DNA from: Lepidodermella squamata
Taxonomy: Eukaryota; Gastrotricha
Direction: 5' to 3'
Assembly: GCA_047495785.1 (NCBI GenBank)
Contig: JBLDXI010000001.1
Location: forward strand, 930,001 to 994,000
Length of the DNA stretch: 64,000 nt
This document shows, in pieces, positions 12,270-24,300 of this stretch (position 1 is its first letter; the number at the start of each line of letters is the position of its first letter). The translations under genes were made by a program, and so were the position numbers. The notes beneath the pieces were generated by a model that had not been told where the DNA came from, did no database searches, and saw nothing but the letters and a program-made list of their open reading frames with translations.

Positions 12270-15200
12270 ATGCCTGTGCGACGTCTTTACAGGCTGTTCT
12301 CCAAGGAGAAGGTGCCCGAAAATGGCATGTACGACGATCCGAACATGCGGATAAACGTCGGCGATCACCCGTCGCGGCCCGACCTGCCGCCCGACCAGTG
12401 CGGCTGCTGTTACAGCCTGCCGTGCTGCTGCTGCGGCAAGCGTTACGTCATCGCTCTTCTGAGCTCGATCGGCTTCCTCATCTCGTTCGGCATCCGTTGC
12501 AACATGGGCATTGCCATCATTCAAATGACAGGCATAGCCAAGACGGATCTGCCCAAGGAGAAATTTATGCAAATGGAGCGCAACATCACCGCAGAAATCA
12601 TGAACCAACCTGTAAGTTACCACTATTAAAACCTCAAAAAAGATATAAAAAATTACGCCGAATAAGATTGATGTGTTTAAAATGGTAAGACAGCGCATTT
12701 AATCGTAACCGATCTCAAAAGCGTCGAGCACCGTGTAAATTTCCAAAAAAACGAATGAAGTCAAATCACTTCACCTTAGGGATAAAAAAATCATATGTAT
12801 TGAATGATCGTAATAATTATTGTAACCTATTTTTCTCTCAAATTTTTTACTCCGGCTCATCAACAGCAAGTGCGTAATTTAATTTAGGCCTTTTTCTTAC
12901 GAAATTTTTTCGAACACTTTCTGAAGTAGCGAATTTTTAGACGGTGTACATGCACCACCTATTTGCATAATTTAATTCAAATTTTCTGGATTTATTTAAA
13001 AAATAATCGTTTATTTGTCATTTCGCTCCGATGTTTCCTTGAACAGGGTTTAGACTTTGAGATGCGGATCAGGAATCATTCTATTGTCCAAATGGAAGCG
13101 ACAGAGGTACAGCTTGTAGTTTCAGAAATGAATGCAATTTAAAAAAAAATAATACACTTATGTCAGCTTTTAATGACAAAAAATATATATTTTAACTGCG
13201 TGAACTTGCTTCTAATACTCGCTGGAATTTTTAGATAGTTCGCTTTTGTTACCTTTTATGCAACGAGAAAAAAAACGCAGAATATTTTCATATCGCCATG
13301 TTTAGCACTGACTGTTTAATTTCAGCAACATTATTTATTTCAAGCTAATTTGTATACAAAAAACTAACAAAATATTGTTTATTTGTTTTTGTTAATTTCT
13401 TCGAAACGCTTATCGCGATTCCGTTCGGCTGACCGCGTAAAATGAATCGATGAACGATTTTTATTATCGTCGGCGTGGTGTCTCGTCCTGATGCTGATGT
13501 GTGGGATCTCCTTTTCCACCTTTCCTAACTACAACAACTACATGCTTCGCCTCGCAACTTTTCTTTTCAATTTGATTTCATTTCTCGCTTGGCTATCAGG
13601 CTACAACTGTTACAGTTAAACCTGAGGCTGGTTTTCCGACATTTTTATTTACTTTTTTGTTATTTTCCGCTTTGTCTCACGTGTGATGTGAAAATTAATA
13701 ATTAACAAAAAAATAGCTAGACAAACGTCTTCGTTTTCTTGCGATGGTTTCCTAGTTCAGAAAATTTAGCCGCTTGATCGTTGTATGTGCATGTCCAGCT
13801 TTTTGGCTGAAAGAGCAGGAAAACTATTTATCGTGGCATGCTTGAAAAATTTATCGAATTTTGAGTTAGCTTTACCGAAGCTGAACCGACGAACACACCA
13901 GAAATGCCGATTACCAATTATCACTCTTGATTTCGCTATTTTCCTAGGAAATAATCAAGCATTTTGGCGTAAACTTTATTCCAGAAAAAAGCTTTCCTAA
14001 ACGTGTTTAAATATTTGCTTGAAGTCACGAATACTAGTTTAGCCAATCGTTCGCTATGATGCACTGATTTTATTCAGCTGAATTTAACGATTTTTTTTGT
14101 CTTATTTCCGTTAACAGGAGCCGGAGTTCCAGTGGACTCCCGAAACAATTGGCCTTGTCGATAGCTCTTTTTTCTGGGGCTACATTGTAACTCAGGTGCC
14201 CGGTGGTTTTGCGGCTGGCCGCTATCCTGCTAACAAGTGAGTTGGAAAGGACAATTTTTGACCCAGTTTACCAAAAAAACATGGGTCATTTTTTATTTCG
14301 TCATCCACCCTTATAGGTCTCCAGAGAAATCCATCAGAATTTTCCCATTTTTTTAATTGAATTGATCGTAATTCCTTTTCCGATCGGGAAAAGCTCCTGA
14401 GAAAAGGATTGTCGGCAATCTAGAATTAATATCTACATTTTAGAGAGCAGGGTTGAGGAAAATATTTATTGACGTGTTTGTTTATTGTCCTTGGTTAATT
14501 GGTCTCCATGAATTAAGCTCAATCCTCGCAGCTAATTTGAGACTGTCCGCTTGAACAGTATCGATGTATGGGGCGATGAGTCAAAATCGAAACTACAACT
14601 TGTCTGTGGTTTTTAAGACAAATCGACAAAAATTATACCCATCACAGCTTTTCTTGTGGAATGTCTCTTTGATTTGAATAAGTTTAAAATTGTCTGTAAC
14701 TGGGCTTTTGTCTTTCTCATCTGACGGGGTATCAAAGTAATTTACCTTCAAAAATAAGCTGGCCTAATACTCCGGTACAACTGATGAACATTCGGGTCTT
14801 GTTGCTGCTTCGATTTGAAGGTTCCCGAGGATTCTGATGAGGCTTCAAAAATTGGAACAATCCTGAGAATCCAAGCTTCAAAGTTTATCAGGAGCAATCC
14901 ACAATCCAGAATTTCAACTTCGAACCTTTTAATAGTTCAAATCGAATCCACATAGGACTAATTGAAGATGAAAAGTATATCTGGAAGATCCAAAATTGAA
15001 ACTAAACTAAGCTAAACTAAAGTGACCTGTAAAAGGAAGCTCCCTTATATCTGGGAGAATGGAATCCTCTCAAAAATACAAATAAAATAAACAAATCCTT
15101 TGAAAAGCGGAGTCATTTGTTGAATGATTGTTGAAAAAATGTTCGATATTTTTGTTCGCATCAGATTATTTGGCTACGCATTGTTAATCTCGTCAATCCT

Positions 15201-17559
15201 CAACATGTTCATACCCGCGGCTGCTGAGGTCCACTTTTCCGTCGTCATGGTTGTCCGAGTTATGCAAGGCCTCGTCGAAGGCGTCACGTACCCAGCGTGC
15301 CATGGCATATGGCGATTTTGGGCGCCGCCGCTCGAACGCTCAAAGCTGGCGACCATCTCGTTCTGCGGCTCGTACGCCGGCGCCGTCATCGGCATGCCGC
15401 TGTCGGGCCTGCTGACCGAGCACGTCGGCTGGCGGTCGACCTTCTACTTCTTCGGCGTCATCGGCGTCTGCTGGTGGGTGGTGTGGCACTTCATGAGCTT
15501 CGAAAAGCCCTCCACGCACCCGTCGATCAGCGACGAGGAGCGCATCTACATCGAAACGTCGCTTGGCGGCAATACTCGCGATCTCGGCAAAAATTACCCG
15601 ATTCCTTGGAAAGCTTTCTTCTCGTCATCGCCAGTCTACGCTATCATGGTAGCAAATTGTACGTTCCACGACCCCCTTCTATAAATCCTCAATATTTATT
15701 CTTTTATTTTAGTTTGCCGCTCGTGGACCTTTTACCTGTTAATCATCAGTCAGCCGACTTATTTCAGTGAAGTACTCAAGTATAACATTGCCAGTTCGGG
15801 TTTCCTGTCAGCACTCCCGCATCTCATCATGGCCATCATCGTACCGTTTGGTGGTCAATTGTAAGTTTAACCTTCATTCTCAGAGAGAAATCCAGAATCT
15901 ATTTTCGTTATCTGAACTAATTTTCCTGCATTCGCAATAAATCGTAGATGTCCTCAGAAACTAATCAGTTTAAGTGGCTCTAAGTTGATACAGTTCAATT
16001 TTACTTAATCGCGTCCGTTACGTAGGTTTTTGAGATTGGCTTGTTATGGTCACTTTGGGCTCGTTTCTCCCTGATGACGTAAACATTGCTAATTATTGCA
16101 AGAGGTTAGCGGAAAAGGTCTGCGATGAGCGCACTCAAATTTTCAGACAATTTGGGTTTTTTGGCAGTGAAGAGATTAACCGTACATTCGAAGATTTTCC
16201 ACTCAATTTGAAGCTTCATCAAGATGAAAAAAACAGTAAGGTAGCTTCGAATGAATGGTCACTAGTAAGTATATATGTATCAGGTTTTATGGGCCGAATC
16301 TTTGAGAATCGATTTCGTTCTCACCCTGGATCTTTTTCGAATCACTAATTTATGCAAGAAGAGGTTAAAAACTCGAAAAATGCTAAGATTTTTAGCTATA
16401 ATATAATCGTGCGAAGCGCTACTAAAATTTACTACTATTTAACGGATTTAGCGCTACTACGGATTTAGCGCTACTATTTACGGAGGCTAATAATGCCCTC
16501 ATTTAGGGACGCGAATCACACCACGTGCTCAGATGCGTTACTGTGAACTAATCCCTTCCCCCTCATAACCCTGGGATATTTTATTTTAGCTACCTTGTAC
16601 AATGAGTAAAATTGATAGCTATGTCAATGCTGGCTTCCAAGACTTCTGAGAGTTCATTATCAGAAAAATCACTGATTTATTAAATCGATACTTCGAGTCG
16701 GTATTAGTTCTCTGGTGAAAAAAATCGGATATAGGGGAGACGCATTACTTGGAAACAATATTTTGGGAAAATCTAGTGCATTAGCCTGTAATTCGGGCTT
16801 GAACCCTAAAGTTAGGGTGTCCAAGCTCCTTTTGAATGATATAAAAATGATGGAAAACTGTTCAATTAATTGCTGAATTTTCTTGTAATTTGCAGAGCGG
16901 ACTTCTTGCGGATGAGAGGCGTGCTAACAACGACAACTGTTCGAAAGATTTTCAACTGCGGCGGCTTCGGCATGGAAGCCATCTTCCTGCTGGCGGTCGG
17001 CTTCTCGAACAGTTCCCTCGCCGCGGTTACGTTCCTGACGATAGCCGTTGGCTTCAGCGGCTTCGCCATATCCGGTTTCAACGTCAACCACCTCGACATC
17101 GCGCCGCGCTACGCCTCCATCCTCATGGGCATGTCCAACGGCGTCGGCACGCTGTCCGGCATGCTGTGCCCTATCGTTGTGCAAATGTTGACTAAACACA
17201 AGACGAACGCCGAGTGGGAGGTTGTCTTCATCATAGCGAGTATGATCCACTTTGGCGGCGTTATTTTTTATGCAATTTTCGCCTCCGGAGAGAAACAGCC
17301 CTGGGCTGACCCGCCGACAGACGACAGCGACGCCTACCCGCTGGACAAGGCCGCGGGTGGCGCCAACCAGTACGGCGCCACTGAGACTGCGCTCGAAAAC
17401 ACAAATTACAGCGGCCCGGAGCCGGCGTTGATGCACCAAGGCGGCGGCTACAACCAGGAAGAACCGCCAGACTACTACACAGCCGATGGCCAGCAACACC
17501 AGGGCGTCGACCCGTCAGCCGGGCGGGTTGCTATTTCGTGGGACCAAAACTATCACTGA
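12270..17559 (+). CDS. Vesicular glutamate transporter, intact copy 1
   Basis: Five exons, 12270-12611, 14118-14236, 15165-15658, 15713-15860 and 16896-17559, total 1767 nt (588 residues) with every junction GT-AG and in phase. It is an SLC17 (VGLUT / EAT-4 type) major facilitator that loads glutamate into synaptic vesicles using the proton gradient. Visible family motifs include IRCNMGIAI in TM1, [17 protein letters not shown]-like [52 protein letters not shown], and [19 protein letters not shown]. The arginines in IRCNMG and CRSWTF, important for transport in this family, are present. A Pro/Gln/Tyr-rich cytoplasmic tail ends the protein. The ATG at 12270 is the first in frame. Introns 1, 2 and 4 are about 0.9-1.5 kb, long for this genome. 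A damaged duplicate lies 9 kb downstream. Confidence 0.95.
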
Positions 17560-18722
17560 TTTTTAAATAATTTTATCATTGTTAAATTATAGTTAGTTGT
17601 CATTCAAATTACCATCATTTTAGTAAAATTTTCGAATTTTTCTCATAAATGTAAAACAGCGAAAAATCACATCGATTTTTTTTATAATTACAACTATAAC
17701 GGGTCATGCGTAGAATCTTTAGAGGTGCTTATTCTGCGAAATTCCTTTGCTTTGCGCGGCCCTTCAAAGTGGCATAGACCGCCATTTTTTCTAACCAGAA
17801 AAAAAATTATCATCCGCCTTTGATAAAACTGATAATTGTATTCGATTTCAGCAAAAATTGTGGTGTGTAATTTTTGTCCGACTGAAAAATCTTTCTCGCT
17901 GGTCCAGTTTTACTTTATTTTACGAAAAATCCCTTATAAATCTCATCCTCCTTTCCCTTTTTGCGATACGGTTATGATATAGAAAAACTCTTATTAACCA
18001 ATAATTATTTGTTGAATTATTTTATAACTCTGCGGAGGAATAGTAGTTCTCCGCGCGCGCGAACTTGTGATCTATCTCATCGATCTCTCTTCTGATTGCT
18101 ATGTATGTGAATCATTGTCGGTGCGTAATTTACTTACCTTGTGGCCAGATGAGGAATGTTAAAGCAGCCACTTTGTTTTGTCATCGTGTATTCCCAGCTC
18201 TCTCGATATAATATGGGAGTTAGCCTTTGTGAATTGTGACAACAAAATCAGCATTTTTGCATCGTTCTCGTTATTCAATTTTATTACTTTAAAATTATTT
18301 ATCCAGCTTAAATTTATATAATTTCTCTATGATATATTATATTAATTATGGTTCAACGTCAGTAAAACAATGTATAGACGGTCTCTCTTTTTTCTTTTTA
18401 ACAAAGGTTAAACATTCCAGTGTTCAGATTGACAGGTGGTAGAAATCGCTGTTCACGCATTAATTCCTCCACCACCACCCACCACGGCAGTTGATTAAAG
18501 TGGGTGACCATGAAGCATTCGTTCGAATGGGGCCGGTGAGCTCGCTGCGGCTCTACATGCAGGTTCTGCCGCGCAACCCAGTCAACTTTGTCTTGTTTAT
18601 TCAGCGAGAGATCGCGATAGACGCTATACGTGGTTTTATACCTGCTACGCTCCATTTAATCCGGTCGGTCATAGGTCTGGCGCCACATATCTGCAACACG
18701 CATCGGCATTCATGTTCGCAGT
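12345..18722. repeat. Tandem segmental duplication, copy 1
   Basis: This block, from within VGLUT exon 1 through the small minus-strand gene, recurs at about 21381-27950. Exons and the 3' flank (17560-18400 against 26750-27580) are nearly identical, while introns 1, 2 and 4 are diverged with many indels. The 5' limit is the GAACATGCGGATAAA stretch of exon 1; the 3' limit is near the small gene's start codon. Confidence 0.85.
18398..18713 (-). pseudogene. Frameshifted copy of the small minus-strand gene
   Basis: The last 85 codons are open and closely match the intact copy at 27569-27940. Next to the start codon (CAT at 18711-18713), about 61 bp are deleted, so translation from the conserved ATG meets a TGA after roughly 14 codons. 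A small in-frame insertion also changes SMEEL to WVVVEEL. It could be a pseudogene or could start internally at MERSRY. Confidence 0.7.
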
Positions 18723-19260
18723 AGACTCGATCAGTGAGTTTTGGGTGAAAAGGGAACATTTCATCAAAATCGATGCGACAGAACATTTGTATGCTTCTCG
18801 CTTATTTTTGCGGACCCTAATTATAAATCTTGTCACCATGGATCTATTTCATCTCGTCGGGGAAAAATTGATATTTCATTGTGAAATTCCCTTTTAAATT
18901 GAATAAAATGGATATAATTTTTTCAGTTAGCAAATGAAATACACCCCATGTTAAGTCGAAAACCTCGGATTTACGGTTGTTAACGTCAGTTTTAAGGTGA
19001 GAGGTGAATTGAAGAGTCTTTTGTCTTTGCCTCTTCATTATTTTATTTATTTATTATCTATGAGCCATTCATCCATAGTGAGTTGGAAAGCTCAGCTGTA
19101 AAAAAAAAGTAGTGATTAAGTGAATTGCAAAACTATACAACAAGACGGCGTGTTTTAGGACAGGTAGAATAACAAAGAGGACAAAAGTATGCATGAAAAT
19201 CATGGCAACAACATGAGACGTTTTCATCAATTGTTATAAAAATATATAAAAGAGGCAATT

Positions 19261-19545
19261 TCATTTTTCGATAGCAGGTTTAGTGGTGAGCTCGGTAGTA
19301 GGCTCGGTAGTGGTTTTGCTTTGTTGTTGGACCAGATGTTCGTAGACCAACTGCCTGCACTGATCGGCGGTGGATGCTGCTCGGATCTCGTCTGGAAGGC
19401 TGTTGCAGAAGACTGCTCCATAGTACGGTAGGCAACGTTCCATTGTTCTCGATTTTGTTTTTGGTGGTTGCAGGATGTTGGTCAAGCCATTTAAGGCTGA
19501 TTGTTTTCGAGTAGGAGCCGTTGGTTTGTTCACGCTAATAACCAC
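19261..19545 (-). mobile_element. 3' end of a non-LTR retrotransposon reverse transcriptase
   Basis: The frame contains RTMERCLPYYGAVFCNSLPDEIR followed by a helix, the pattern that closes many jockey/CR1-type reverse transcriptase ORFs (basic residues, a short gap, WNSLP-like, then a C-terminal helix). The catalytic domain is absent and a low-complexity Thr/Glu/Lys tail follows. It is a 5'-truncated, dead fragment in the spacer between the two duplicated blocks. Confidence 0.6.
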
Positions 19546-19743
19546 CGATTTTTACTTATCACTTATCACCTTGAAATGGATGTAAGGAAGTCTCTCAGGT
19601 TCTCAATCTCTCAGCAAGGGTTCTCAATCACGTAAATCATCGTCGCGCGTCGCGCCAATCGGCGAAGTAACATGTACGTCTTTTTTGCTGTAGCTCTATA
19701 TTATACGGTCATTCGAGCTATTCTTAGGGTACGGTTCGTCGGG

Positions 19744-19911
19744 CTGTACAACAGGTACAGGACTGTATCTCACGCTACAGTCAATAATAGCTGTGTACAG
19801 CTAAACCAACTGTACCCGCAGTACAGCTCGAGTGGACGTACTGTACCGTTCGTACAGCATTGAAGACTGTAGCTAGGATTACAGCCCAAAAATACTGTAC
19901 ATAAAGTACAG
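19744..19911. repeat. Cluster of TACAG/CTGTA pentamers
   Basis: I count about thirteen TACAG or CTGTA pentamers in 170 bp, many as GTACAG or CTGTAC. Both orientations are present at irregular spacing of about 8-20 bp. There is no open frame. It may be a binding-site array, a structured transcript or the edge of a mobile element. Confidence 0.7.
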
Positions 19912-20888
19912 GAGTTTTTTGCCTTAAGTGCGGGTTCTTCCGCGACGTGAACGACATCGTTCCCCAGTTTACCGATCGCTAGTTCGTTGATCGCTTTCGT
20001 CTAACACGCGATGCCTTTGCCATTTTATGCAATATTTTACGTCCGGATATAAGCCAGATTCATTTTGAAAATTCTTCAACAGAAGTGCTTGTTAATTTTT
20101 AATAGATGTGAAATTTGAACTTAACCTAGCTGGCTCATCCCGGTAAAATGCGGCTAAAATCAGTTATATTGAGAAATAATTCATTATCACAAATTCTTAG
20201 ATTTTTGCGCCTGTTGAACAAATTGGCCTCGCACGGAATTTCAATAAGAGAAACCCAAAACGTTCCAGATTTAATTGCGATAATTCCAGAATTTTCGAAT
20301 TTATTCGGTAACCCATTCTGCTTTGACTTTTAACATGATAATAACTACCAGCCCGATTCAAAAAAATTATTTCGGTATTGATAATCATGAGAAAAGCCTC
20401 CTAATTACCATGATTTCTCCAAAAGGCCTAAGGCCATAGATCCGAAACATGATCCAAATGACCCTAGTGGACCAACGATCATTTTCATTTAATTACTGTC
20501 AACAGATGCCTTTACGGAAAAAAATCCGTGTCCTTAAAAAGCGATATCGGGCTTGGTTTTAGATATGGCTAACCACTAAAAACAACGTCTCCTTAGCAAC
20601 TGAGAAAAAAACGTAGCCACGCACTTATGATTCATCGCTAGCTCTTTAACAAGCTCTTTGCACCTCGTTAGCTAGATAAGTGCACGACCCACAGCCCCGA
20701 CCCCGTGCACTAATCGAGGGAGCACTGTATTTAGCAATTTAGCGCTCCTTTTATTTAATCTTCACGGTGCCCACGGCCACGCCGGTTTATCAAGCAGCAC
20801 AAGCCCGGCTCAGGCTCCGAACAGGCTGCTACCAGCAGAAATGACAGCCACGGCGGTCAGCAGCACCACCACGGCAACAGCCCTCTGG

Positions 20889-20939
20889 CAGCTTTATTTC
20901 GACAAATAAAAATTGGGCTAAAGTTTAACGTGAACATGC
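20889..20939. repeat. 51-bp direct repeat, copy A
   Basis: It begins CAGCTTTATTTCGAC and ends GTTTAACGTGAACATGC. The same segment, with a few differences, lies at 21340-21390, where it forms the 5' junction of VGLUT copy 2. Confidence 0.8.
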
Positions 20940-21053
20940 TTTACGAAGCTTAATGACTGTAGGTCGACGGACTGTCAACGCCTCGACAGCACGACTATGC
21001 AATTTAGTTTTTAGACTTTGCCCGCCAGGGGCAAGGTGAATTCTATATACTTT

Positions 21054-21331
21054 AAAACCCCTTATTTTCGCTGTATTTTCGCCATTGCCATAATCACGCG
21101 TGGTCTCAAGTTCACTAAAAGCCACTTGCTAGTTTGTTTAAGTTGATTTCGCGCATCCGAGTGCGCCCATTGTTCTATCCGCGCGCACGAAACGGTACCT
21201 GCCGGCGGAAAACGCGATCGCATATTGTTCCGTGAAACATCTGTGAACGCAAGCGCGCCGCGTATTATTCAGCTAAGTTGCGCAACTCCTGACCCACCGC
21301 GAATTCTGTACCCGCGAAAATAAGGGGTTTT
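21054..21331. mobile_element. Terminal-inverted-repeat element of about 278 bp
   Basis: The ends AAAACCCCTTATTTTCG (21054-21070) and CGAAAATAAGGGGTTTT (21315-21331) are perfect 17-bp inverted repeats. The interior is CpG-rich and non-coding. I see no clear target-site duplication. It lies between the two copies of the 51-bp direct repeat, immediately upstream of VGLUT copy 2. Confidence 0.6.
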
Positions 21332-21339
21332 CCAGGAAA

Positions 21340-21390
21340 CAGCTTTATTTCGACAAAATAACATAGCGTTAAAGTTTAACGTGAACATGC
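21340..21390. repeat. 51-bp direct repeat, copy B, at duplication junction
   Basis: Counterpart of 20889-20939. Its last bases (GAACATGC) merge into the truncated VGLUT exon 1, so the segment marks the recombination or insertion junction of the duplication. Confidence 0.8.
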
Positions 21391-24300
21391 GGATAAAAGG
21401 CGGCGACCACCCTTCGCGGCCCGACCTGCCGCCCGACCATCGCGGCTGCTGTTACCGCCTGCCGTGCTGCTGCTGCGGCAAGCGTTACGTCATCGCTCTT
21501 CTGAGCTCGATCGGCTTCCTCATCTCGTTCAGCATCCGTTGCAACATGGGCTTTGCCATCACTCAAATGACAGGCATGGCCAAGACGGATCTGCCCGAGG
21601 AGGAATCTATGCAAATGGAGCGCAACATCACCGCAGAAATCATGAACCAAACTGTAAGTTACCACGTTTAACACCACCTCAACAAAAAGCATATACAAAA
21701 TCACGCCGAATAAGATTGATGCGTTTTTGATCGTAAAGTGGTAAGACAGCGCATTTGATCGTAGTAGTGTCTGATGTTGAGGTTCTCAAGAGACGCTTGC
21801 TTTGAAATATGATCATAATGAAGTACAATTCAGGATTAATATTCGTCTCTCCGCTGTCGAGAAAAAATCAACGATAAAAAGCGTATGGCTACATTAGTTT
21901 CTCTAACTACCCGGATTCTATTAACTGGATAGAGACATTCGCCAATCTATCTGTGGACCTTCGCTATAATCGTTTTCTTCATGCCCGTTATAAGGGAATC
22001 TTGCTGTTTGTACCTCGGCGTAAATCTACTGTCAAATTAGAGCTGTGCCGGTCCGAAAACGCACGGGGTCAACCCTTGCGTCAACCGCGGACCGAAAGGA
22101 CCGGGTCGGTCCGGGCCACCTTGGAAAAAGTTGCCAGTTAACCGGATTAACCGAGCTGTAACAGATAAATTACGAATTAGCCATGACAAGCGGTCAAACG
22201 GATATGAATTGAGAAGACATGAAATCAATGACTTATTCGCGCATTTTTTGTGGCTTCAGGAAGAACACTCAACAAAAAATCAATCAATCGATTGCCAATA
22301 ATCAATAATCGAAAATCGATATCTACCAGGACAAATCTGACATCGCCAATGAATTCCTCGTCGAAAGTTACCTTAGAGCATAGATGTACTTCTGTTCTCT
22401 ATGCCCTAGAGTGTGCTTCCTTTCGATTTATATTAAGAATCTTGCTTGTTCTTTATCGATTCCTGTTGCTTTCATTTTCAGCCTCATGTTAAACAGTAGG
22501 GAATTACCCTTAGTGTGGAAACACATCAATGTTGCACCAATTTTCAAGCGTAGCGGTGATGCCTCATGTGCTGGAAACTATTGCCCAATTAGCCTTTTAA
22601 ATGTATTCTTTGTAAAACTATTGTATTCTAAATTTATTCCATTGTATTCTAAATGTATTCTAAATGTATTCTATTGTTAACGAACATCTTCTTCTAGGGT
22701 AAGGTATCTAACCTAAATCTGCATAAAAACGTTTTTCAAGCGCTTGTCAATCCGTAACCATGAGGTTCTCCGGGCTTATATTTTGATCATAAGCAGTCAA
22801 AACCCATTCCAGTAAGCTCACAAAATCTCTTGAGCCAATTCATCACCGTTACGGAGCCATCGTTGGTGAAAGTCAAAAAAGCAAAAATTTAAAATTGCTC
22901 AAGGGTGCCATAAACCTGCATTAAAGCTTCAATTCTGAACCTAAACTGCATACTCGCTCAATTTGCGTCCTTTTGAGTTCAAACTTTGTGGATTTGTAAA
23001 TTAAAGTATATGCTTAACAAGCTGGAACCTTTCAAATAATCATACTACAAAATGCGCATCAAAATAAAATAGCTGAAAGGAATATAAGGTATAATAGCCA
23101 TTGCCCAACTCCTAATCTAATGCCGAATGCATGTGAAAGCGAATCTTGCTGTGATTTTTTGTACACTAATTTCATGATGCTGAATCCGAATAGGGCCACT
23201 GAATAACGTCAATTGTCAAGCTTCCTGGTTTTCTACGAATTTAACGTAGTTTTCGATGCTTAGACTGTGCCGAGAGATTCCAATTCATCAAAATTCGAAT
23301 TCATGGTTGAATTAGGTATACGACACATTTTGGTTTAAAATCTCATCCCATAAAGCATTGGATAGCGTCGCTAAGTAGACGTTTATTTTTAATTTATTTG
23401 CTTGAAGTCACGAATACTAGTTTAGCCAATCGTTCGCTATGATGCGATAAATTTATTGAGGTGGTTTAACAATTTTTTGTCATATTTCCGTTAACAGGAG
23501 CCGGAGTTCCAGTGGACTCCCGAAACAATTGGCCTTGTCGATAGCTCTTTTTTCTGGGGCTACATTGTATCTCAGGTGCCCGGTGGTTTTGCGGCTGTCC
23601 GCTTTCCTGCTAACAAGTGAGTTGGACAATTTGTGACCCAGTTTCACCAAAGCATGGGCCATTTTTCTAATTCGCCATCCACCCATGTCGGTCTCCGGAG
23701 AAATCCATCAGAATTTTCCCATTGCTAATTGAATTCCTTGCCGAACGGGCAAAGCTCATGAGAAAACGTTGAAATTCACGCCTAAGCTAATATTCCCCTA
23801 TTCGTCGCTACCTTATAGAAGGCAGGGTTTTGAGGCAAATATTGACGTGTTTTTTGCTGTCCTCGGTTAATTGGTCTCAATGTGTTAAGCCTAATCCTCG
23901 CTGCCGTTGTAATTTGAATTCAGTCAGTTCAAAAATGTCTTTGCCGATATTCTCGTGCACTAATTCTCGCTGGCACGAAAATCCTGACGGGATATCCAAT
24001 TAGTTATGCGTCCATAGCCGAAGCAGATCCCAAATTTTTACACATCGGAACTTCCCGTCAGACAGGATAACAGGGATAATTTAGCTCGAAAAATTTGCTG
24101 GCCTGATACTTGGAATAACTGGTGAAAATTCAGGTTTTTGTTGCTGCTTCGATCCGAAGATTCCGGAGGGTTCCAATGAGACTTCAAAAATTGAACCAAT
24201 TCTGAGGATCTAAGCTTCAACGTTTATCACAAAACCTGCCACCAGAAATCCGGGCTTAGGAACTTCGAACCTTTAAACAGTTCATATCCATTATATGGCT

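Noticed and set aside
16046-16348. 100-codon frame in VGLUT copy 1 intron 4
   Set aside because: The corresponding sequence in copy 2 carries several frame-breaking indels, so it is not under coding constraint.
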